Assembly: GCA_034429675.1 (NCBI GenBank)
Contig: DAOUFX010000235.1
Location: forward strand, 1-6,821
Reading direction: 5' to 3'
DNA from: JAKQHY01 sp034429675
Lineage (GTDB): Bacteria > Chloroflexota > Anaerolineae > B4-G1 > SLSP01
Length of the DNA: 6,821 nt
Positions 1 to 4,395 of the stretch are shown one piece after another. The notes beneath the pieces were generated by a model. It saw only the letters and a list, made by a program, of their open reading frames with translations, was not told the origin of the DNA and did not search any database. The position numbers were made by a program, and so were the translations under genes. Within the stretch, counting starts at the first letter, position 1; every line of letters starts with the position of its first letter.

Positions 1-28
1 CTTTTGCCGGCGATATCGCCGGCAAAAG
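1..28. repeat. Perfect 28-bp palindrome downstream of the GH123-like gene
   Basis: The two 14-nt halves are exact reverse complements: CTTTTGCCGGCGAT followed by its complement, centred on GATATC. As RNA it forms a GC-rich stem with T-tract before and A-tract after, the reverse of an intrinsic terminator. It shares this T-stem-A layout with the hairpins near 2350 and 6740. The left flank is outside the window, so I cannot tell whether the same outer frame is present. Confidence 0.7.
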
Positions 29-56
29 GCCCTTTTGAAAATATAGGGCTTCTTTT
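28..56. terminator. Weak, possibly bidirectional terminator hairpin
   Basis: GCCCT (29-33) pairs with AGGGC (45-49) around an 11-nt AT-rich loop. On the plus strand TTCTTTT follows the stem; on the minus strand CTTTTG follows it. It starts five nt after the stop codon of the GH123-like gene, which is a good place for a terminator, but the stem is only five pairs and the T-tracts are short. Confidence 0.35.
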
Positions 57-2253
57 ACTGTCGCAACACCAGCGGCAAATACACCCTGCGCGCCTGCGCC
101 GCCGTGGTGAACTGCCAGCGCGGCCCGGCGGTGACGCTGACGCCGTCGGTGGCGGTGATTTCCCAGAAGTACGTCGTGTTGAGGGCGAGCGTGGGCCGGT
201 AAGTCGTCTGCGTCACGGCAGCGATGACCGGGATGTTTGCCGTGCCTACCACGCCCAGCGCCACGGTGTACGTCACAGGATTGCCGTCGGGATCGCCGCC
301 CTGCCAGATCAGAGATCGTCCGGGGAGAACACCCGTCGCGCCGTCGGCAGGGTTGGGATTGGACGGCGGGTAAGGCGCCGTGTTGGCGGCGTCAGCCAGC
401 AGCAACATCGCGACGTTGTGGCGCACCTCATCCATCAGCGCGGCGTCGGTGAGCCAGAAGAACTCGCCGTTAACCGGGTCGGGGCAGCCCTCCCACTCGC
501 AACCGCCAAACTGGCCGTAGACGCGAGACACCTCCGCGCGCGCGTCCTCGGCGTACCCCCGCGACTCGGCCAGCTGGAACAGCGACCAGTCCTGCAACCC
601 TTGCCGGATCACCTTGAGCCGGTACGAGGGGACCGGGCCATCCATCGCAATCTCTGCCGGCGAACCGACGGGCGCGAGCATGCCGTCGTGATGGCCGGGG
701 TAGATCAACACGCCGTCGCTGCTTTTGCCGAAGTTGTCGTTGTAGCCCCAGGGGGCATCGCTCTCCCACGACACCATATCCCAGAGCAGGAAGCCGCTGG
801 CGTGCTCATACCAACTGCCCCACAGCACAATGCGCGGCTCCACACCCAGCAGCGTATTCGAGGCAAAAGTCGGGAACGGGTCGCTCTGGGCGTTGCTCTC
901 GTAAAACCACAGTTTGGTTCCCTGCGCAAAGAGCGCCGGCCACTCCGCGCGCCCGTATTCCTCCTGATCCTGATACCAATGGTCGTAACAGCGCAAACAC
1001 TGGCAGAAGATGCCAAGCGCCGGGGTGAGGATGTTGGTGCTCGGCGCCGCCGAGATTGTATCCATCGTCTGCGCTTTCCAGTCGGGATCACCCGCCTGCA
1101 ACAGCGCCGCATCGGCGGCGATGTCGTCGTAGACCTCCTCGGGGGGCTCGTCGTAGGAGTAGACGATGGTGCGCGTGAACCAGCCGCGCTCTTTGAGGTG
1201 CGCGGCCCACGCCTGAGCCAGGGCCGTATACTGGGAGGGCGTGCAGTGCTCCTCCGGCCCCCAGTCAACGCCCGGCGAAAACGGCGAGCCGGTCCAGGTG
1301 CTGGGAACGCCATCGCTCCAATAGCTGCCGTCCATATACGGCCCGATCGTCGCGTCGTACTCGCTCCAGTCGGTAGGCGCGTTACAACCGTTGTTGGGGT
1401 CAGGCTCGAAATAGGGGCCGGTGTCAATGCGGTGGGCATGCGCCAATTCCTGGTAGCGCTTAACGAGCGCGCGCGCGTACGAACCGTAATCAAGCCAGCA
1501 ATTGCCGGGGGAGGAACAGTCGTAGGTATCGCGGTGATAGTTGATCACCTCCTGAAAATGCGCCGGGAAATACGTCGTCACCCCGCGCATGTCCGGCAGC
1601 ACCAGATTCCACACCGTCAACGTCACCGGGACGGCAACGTCCGGTTCGCCCGTCGCTGTCACGGTGATGGCGCCGGTGTAGACGCCGGCGATGGTATCTT
1701 CGGGGATGTAAAAATCCACCCACACCGGCTGGTTGCGGTCGGCGGCCACCGCGAACGGCGCCCCCACCCAATGCGTCGTGGTCGTGTAGGGATCAACGAA
1801 GGGGATGAGCGGGTCGGGGAGGTTGGGGTCGCCGGTGGGCGAGTTTTCGGGCACCGGCTCGCTGCCCGGCTCATTCTCCTGGACGCCGGTGAAGTCAATG
1901 AAAGCCTGGCGGAAAAAGGTGACGTTCGACGCGGCGATGGTATGCCCCGCGCCGTCGCTCAACGCGCCAGCCGTCATATTCACGCCGCTCAACGCACTGC
2001 CGGTGGCGCGGACGACAATCTGCGCCGATTCATAAGAACGGCGCGCGCCTTCGAGAACGATGGTGGTGTCCGACCCGGCAGCCGTGGTCGGCTGCACCTT
2101 GTGGGCGATGTGCGCGGTCCAGACCAGCATCGCCGCCGGGGCGTTCGGCCCTGACGGGGATAACGCCGCGCTCCCTACAGCCTGGGGAGCCGGCCCACCT
2201 GATAGCAGGGTGGCCAGCAAAACGAATACGATCATGAAACGCCTTGTTTTCAT
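55..2253 (-). CDS. Secreted DUF4091/GH123-like glycosidase-type protein with C-terminal FN3-like module
   Basis: 732 residues, predicted extracellular. Residues 1-27 form a signal peptide (MKTRR, then a hydrophobic run). Residues ~40-218 resemble the N-terminal beta-sandwich of DUF4091/GH123 proteins, including the GVYTG strand and the LTVWNLVLP linker. Residues ~219-560 resemble the catalytic barrel: VYSYDEPPEE holds an adjacent Asp-Glu pair (368-369), and SSDGVLIYPG (511-520) and PSYRLKVIRQGLQDW (542-556) are typical of DUF4091. In GH123 beta-N-acetylgalactosaminidases such a pair does substrate-assisted catalysis; the same activity here is inference. Residues ~628-718 are an FN3-like domain (NPADGATGV, GGDPDGNPVTY, TTYFWEITATDG), and 724-731 the VYLPLVLR tail. 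Nine cysteines, including FCQCLRC, are unusual for the family as I know it. An in-frame ATG lies 36 bp further upstream; I chose this start because AAGGAG precedes it and the signal peptide begins here. Last gene of the three, 202 bp after its neighbour. Confidence 0.93.
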   Translation of the reverse strand: MKTRRFMIVFVLLATLLSGGPAPQAVGSAALSPSGPNAPAAMLVWTAHIAHKVQPTTAAGSDTTIVLEGARRSYESAQIVVRATGSALSGVNMTAGALSDGAGHTIAASNVTFFRQAFIDFTGVQENEPGSEPVPENSPTGDPNLPDPLIPFVDPYTTTTHWVGAPFAVAADRNQPVWVDFYIPEDTIAGVYTGAITVTATGEPDVAVPVTLTVWNLVLPDMRGVTTYFPAHFQEVINYHRDTYDCSSPGNCWLDYGSYARALVKRYQELAHAHRIDTGPYFEPDPNNGCNAPTDWSEYDATIGPYMDGSYWSDGVPSTWTGSPFSPGVDWGPEEHCTPSQYTALAQAWAAHLKERGWFTRTIVYSYDEPPEEVYDDIAADAALLQAGDPDWKAQTMDTISAAPSTNILTPALGIFCQCLRCYDHWYQDQEEYGRAEWPALFAQGTKLWFYESNAQSDPFPTFASNTLLGVEPRIVLWGSWYEHASGFLLWDMVSWESDAPWGYNDNFGKSSDGVLIYPGHHDGMLAPVGSPAEIAMDGPVPSYRLKVIRQGLQDWSLFQLAESRGYAEDARAEVSRVYGQFGGCEWEGCPDPVNGEFFWLTDAALMDEVRHNVAMLLLADAANTAPYPPSNPNPADGATGVLPGRSLIWQGGDPDGNPVTYTVALGVVGTANIPVIAAVTQTTYRPTLALNTTYFWEITATDGVSVTAGPRWQFTTAAQARRVYLPLVLRQ

Positions 2254-2263
2254 CCTCAATCGT

Positions 2264-2269
2264 CTCCTT
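2264..2269 (-). promoter_or_regulatory. Ribosome binding site that fixes the start of the GH123-like gene
   Basis: AAGGAG on the minus strand lies 10 nt upstream of the ATG at 2253. The alternative ATG at 2289 lies inside the GTCGAAA-type tandem repeat and has no comparable Shine-Dalgarno sequence, so the shorter protein is preferred. Confidence 0.75.
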
Positions 2270-2277
2270 AGAAAATA

Positions 2278-2309
2278 GTCGAAAGTCAAAAGTTAAAAAG
2301 TCGAAAGTC
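2278..2309 (-). repeat. Heptad tandem array (GACTTTC/GACTTTT type) in the leader of the GH123-like gene
   Basis: On the plus strand the units read GTCGAAA, GTCAAAA, GTTAAAAA, GTCGAAA and GTC, a seven-base period with one eight-base unit. It ends nine bases before the Shine-Dalgarno sequence. It resembles the short tandemly repeated heptamers known from cyanobacterial genomes. Function is unknown. Confidence 0.8.
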
Positions 2310-2334
2310 CGGAGTTGCCTTCGACGGCCAGGGT

Positions 2335-2383
2335 AAGGGGGGGGTATTTTTGCACACGGGGTACCGTGTGCAAAAAATACCTT
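2335..2383. repeat. T-tract/GC-stem/A-tract hairpin, intergenic (second of the family)
   Basis: GCACACGG (2352-2359) pairs perfectly with CCGTGTGC (2364-2371) around a GGTA loop. The stem extends through T5/A6 (one bulged A) and GGTA/TACC. AAGG at 2335 and CCTT at 2380-2383 frame it, with a run of eight G (2337-2344) enlarging the left flank. The 3' frame AAAAATACCTTC is identical to that of the hairpin at 6721-6764, while the core differs. As T-tract precedes and A-tract follows, it is not a normal intrinsic terminator on either strand. Confidence 0.75.
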
Positions 2384-2385
2384 CC

Positions 2386-2415
2386 ATAATCTCTGACATG
2401 TAAGCGGAGGGTCAA
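2386..2415 (-). promoter_or_regulatory. Candidate sigma70-type promoter for the GH123-like gene
   Basis: On the minus strand TTGACC (2410-2415) lies 18 bases before GATTAT (2386-2391), matching the -35 and -10 consensus at 5/6 and 4/6. Transcription would start near 2379, giving a leader of about 125 nt that begins at or within the hairpin at 2335-2383 and runs through the heptad array. This is a weak consensus match only; it would imply that the gene has its own promoter rather than relying on readthrough. Confidence 0.35.
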
Positions 2416-2421
2416 AAAAAG

Positions 2422-2447
2422 CTCCGTGCTCTCCGCGCCTCCGTGGT
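2422..2447 (-). repeat. CACGGAG-type direct repeats downstream of the middle gene
   Basis: On the minus strand ACCACGGAG, GCGCGGAGA and GCACGGAG follow one another, three degenerate copies at 8-9 base spacing, starting nine bases after the stop codon. Similar CACGGAG runs are, from memory, frequent in intergenic DNA of many environmental bacteria. No open reading frame or terminator accounts for it. Confidence 0.6.
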
Positions 2448-2455
2448 GAAACTCC

Positions 2456-4144
2456 CTACTCTCGCATCACCAGCGGCAAATACACCGTGAGGTCCGTGGG
2501 CATCACGTGGATGGTGTCACTGAGCCAGGGCGTATTGCCGAGCATGGCATCCAATGTGACGGTGTACCAGACGTAATTCGCCAATCCGGTGAGGGTATAG
2601 GCGCGCGTGGGACTGATCACCGTGACCGGCAGATGGGCCGTGCCGCCGCCGTCGTAAGTGATGCGCCAGGTGCTCGTGGCGGGCAACGTCGCGCTGATCG
2701 TCCAGGTGAGAGCGATGGCGTGGCTCGCCGGCCTGCCGTTCAAGGTCAGCTCGCCCCAAACCGGGCCGTAATCGGCGCGGTAGCTGTCCCACATCTCCTC
2801 GGCAAAATCACTCCAGGAGCGCGTCCATTCGCCAACCGGCTCGGTCGCCATATAGCGATCCGCGTAATCGAAGATCGCGTCGTGCGCCCACAGCTCTTTG
2901 GCGTCCATGACCAGAGCCGCCAGCAGGAAGCCGTTCCAGGCGTTAGCCGTGCAGCACTGGCGGTAAGGAGCGCACCACGCCTTGTTGTCCGCGGTCGGAT
3001 CCGTCGCGTGGACGATGCCCCACTCCGGTAAGCCCAGATCGGACGGTTCATACTCCGTCAGATAGCAGCCGCGCAAATCGGGGGCGTGGGTCAGCGCGAT
3101 GTCACTCTGCGTGACGTAGAAAGTCTGGCCGTCCTCGCCAAACCAGAATTGGCCCGACCCGTCGCCGGGGCCGACGGCCTGCATGGCCGCGTCGCCGAAC
3201 ATCAAACCGGCAAACAACACCGGCCACTTGCGCCCGCTGGCGTGCCCCCCGTTCGGCGGCCAGTTCTCCTCGCCGCCATCCTGGAGAACGCCGTACAGGT
3301 CTATGCCCAACTGCAAATAACGGGCCAGCAGCGTTTCTTTCTGAGCGTACGGCAAATCCAGATGCAACATCAATGCGCCGATCCCCACCTCCGTAGCGAT
3401 CTCCCTGCCGTAATCCGGCATATTCTCGACAGGATGGTGATACCGTCCCACCCAACCTGACACGTGATCAATCCACGGGCGCTCAAAGAGACGCTCGACC
3501 TCGGTCATCGCCGGCGTCGAAGCCACCGGCGGCAGACGATGGAGCAACCCGGTGTTGATCTGGCTCTCGTTGAAACGGATGCTCTTGTCGCTGCCGCTAT
3601 ACGGTGGGCGGAAACTGCCCGCCGGGGCCGGCGCGTCCAGAACAGTCAGGATCGCCGCCGTCTGCAACTGTGGGCGCGCGCCCTCTTCCTCAAGGCTGAT
3701 CGTCGAGACCAGCGAAGAACCGGGCGGGACCACCAGCGCATTAGCCGCCGACAAATCCTGGCCGCCGGGGCGGGCAACATTGAGGGCCGCGTCGAAATAC
3801 GGCCCGTAACCTTCATACATGGCCGAATCGTAGCCCTGCATAACGCCGCTCTTCGGTGAGGGATTGATCATCGAGCCGTTCATCACCCGGGTGCCGCTGA
3901 GCACCGACGCGGGCGAGATCGCCGTGATCGTCACCGGCCCGACCACCCAGTAGTCGCCGTTGGCAAATTGCCCGCCCTCGTACTCGCGGTCGAACGTCCA
4001 GGTGATGCCAAACTGCGAAATCTGGCTCAGCGCGTCGGCGGGCTGCGCCGGGGTAGCCGCAGCGCTCACCCCCGGCTCCGACCGCACACCGATCAACAAA
4101 ACGAACAAAAGAAACACCCCAAACAATGCGCGAATTTTCGTCAT
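2456..4144 (-). CDS. Uncharacterised secreted protein with C-terminal FN3-like module
   Basis: 562 residues; function not recognised. Residues 1-30 are a signal peptide (hydrophobic FGVFLLFVLLIGV, then small residues). Residues ~44-170 look beta-rich (ITWTFDREYEGGQFANGDYW, then a conserved-looking NGSMINPSP stretch). Residues ~215-455 look mainly alpha-helical, with ENMPDYGREIATEVGIGALM (240-259), NGGHASGRKWPVLFAGLMFGD (298-318), GEDGQTFYV (336-344) and a cysteine cluster around CAPYRQCCTANAWNG (391-405). I recall unnamed planctomycete and other environmental proteins with similar motifs. A beta domain plus helical repeat region would fit an alpha/alpha-toroid carbohydrate-active enzyme, but no catalytic residues can be assigned. 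Residues ~464-552 are an FN3-like module nearly copied in the upstream gene; 554-561 is the VYLPLVMR tail. GGAGG lies 4-5 nt before the ATG. It sits between two likely polysaccharide-acting proteins, suggesting a related substrate. Confidence 0.92.
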   Translation of the reverse strand: MTKIRALFGVFLLFVLLIGVRSEPGVSAAATPAQPADALSQISQFGITWTFDREYEGGQFANGDYWVVGPVTITAISPASVLSGTRVMNGSMINPSPKSGVMQGYDSAMYEGYGPYFDAALNVARPGGQDLSAANALVVPPGSSLVSTISLEEEGARPQLQTAAILTVLDAPAPAGSFRPPYSGSDKSIRFNESQINTGLLHRLPPVASTPAMTEVERLFERPWIDHVSGWVGRYHHPVENMPDYGREIATEVGIGALMLHLDLPYAQKETLLARYLQLGIDLYGVLQDGGEENWPPNGGHASGRKWPVLFAGLMFGDAAMQAVGPGDGSGQFWFGEDGQTFYVTQSDIALTHAPDLRGCYLTEYEPSDLGLPEWGIVHATDPTADNKAWCAPYRQCCTANAWNGFLLAALVMDAKELWAHDAIFDYADRYMATEPVGEWTRSWSDFAEEMWDSYRADYGPVWGELTLNGRPASHAIALTWTISATLPATSTWRITYDGGGTAHLPVTVISPTRAYTLTGLANYVWYTVTLDAMLGNTPWLSDTIHVMPTDLTVYLPLVMRE

Positions 4145-4156
4145 AGCTCCTCCAAA

Positions 4157-4200
4157 GCGGGTCAGCGGGTCAGCGGGTCAGCGAGTCAGCGGGTCAGCGA
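4157..4200 (-). repeat. Octad tandem array (TGACCCGC) in the leader of the middle gene
   Basis: GCGGGTCA on the plus strand occurs at 4157, 4165, 4173 and 4189, with a GCGAGTCA variant at 4181 and a partial unit GCGA at 4197. The array ends three bases upstream of the GGAGG ribosome binding site. It continues beyond the inserted element as units at 4331-4354. Confidence 0.9.
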
Positions 4201-4201
4201 A

Positions 4202-4209
4202 TTGCCATT
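4202..4209. repeat. Left copy of 8-bp target-site duplication
   Basis: TTGCCATT directly abuts the left terminal repeat of the 112-bp element. The same eight bases abut its right end at 4322-4329. Confidence 0.75.
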
Positions 4210-4321
4210 GTAACTGTACAGGTGCAACGCACTTCTTACGCTTTTCAGAGCGTCGTTCATAGCACAGACACCGTTTCTGATTTGATGCCCAAGTGCGTCG
4301 CACCTTGACCTGTATAGCCAC
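4210..4321. mobile_element. 112-bp non-coding MITE-like element with terminal inverted repeats, possibly IS66-derived
   Basis: The left end reads GTAACTGTACAGGT and the right end, on the other strand, GTGGCTATACAGGT: 11 of 14 identical, and all three differences are A/G transitions. The inverted match resumes further in with GCAACGCACTT against GCGACGCACTT, after a six-base CAAGGT present only on the right. Exact 8-bp duplications (TTGCCATT) flank the element, and it splits an octad repeat array. There is no coding capacity. IS66-family elements make 8-bp duplications and usually begin with GTAA, which fits the left end; this family assignment is inference. It lies 66-177 bp upstream of the middle gene and may affect its expression. 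Confidence 0.75.
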
Positions 4322-4329
4322 TTGCCATT
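4322..4329. repeat. Right copy of 8-bp target-site duplication
   Basis: TTGCCATT, identical to 4202-4209, immediately after the right terminal repeat. Removing one copy plus the element rejoins the GCGAATT end of the array to CGCAAATCA. Confidence 0.75.
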
Positions 4330-4330
4330 C

Positions 4331-4372
4331 GCAAATCAGCGAGTCAGCGAATTACTCTTCACGTTTCACGCC
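4331..4372 (-). repeat. Distal part of the short-period repeat region between the two upstream genes
   Basis: Three octads (GCAAATCA, GCGAGTCA, GCGAATTA at 4331-4354) continue the array cut by the element. They are followed by two heptads, TCACGTT and TCACGCC (4359-4372), so the array changes unit and period within a few bases. Confidence 0.65.
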
Positions 4373-4395
4373 CCACCCCGTCTACCGCCCGCCCC
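4371..4395 (-). other. G-rich tract with quadruplex-like spacing at the stop codon of the beta-helix gene
   Basis: On the minus strand four runs of three to four G are separated by spacers of 1, 8 and 1 bases, starting at the last base of the stop codon and running downstream. The eight-base spacer is slightly longer than the usual seven-base limit for a canonical G-quadruplex. No conventional terminator is seen here. Confidence 0.35.

Noticed and set aside
4..2154. Plus-strand open frame of 716 codons opposite the GH123-like gene
   Set aside because: It is in the same codon register as the minus-strand gene, so it stays open simply because that gene lacks TTA, CTA and TCA codons, as expected at high GC. 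The translation is Arg/Gly/Val-rich with no domain, while the minus strand has a signal peptide and family motifs.
2254..2289. Twelve-codon N-terminal extension of the GH123-like protein from the ATG at 2289
   Set aside because: It would be translated from the heptad repeat, has no ribosome binding site, and puts charged residues ahead of a normal signal peptide. The ATG at 2253 has AAGGAG at proper spacing.
4202..4226. Promoter (TACAAT) formed at the junction of the MITE end and its duplication, facing the middle gene
   Set aside because: The -10 match is good but no -35 element lies at 16-18 bases, so it is too weak to annotate.
4157..4354. Short direct repeats as a CRISPR array
   Set aside because: Units are 8 bp with no spacers and no cas genes are present; this is a simple tandem repeat interrupted by an insertion.
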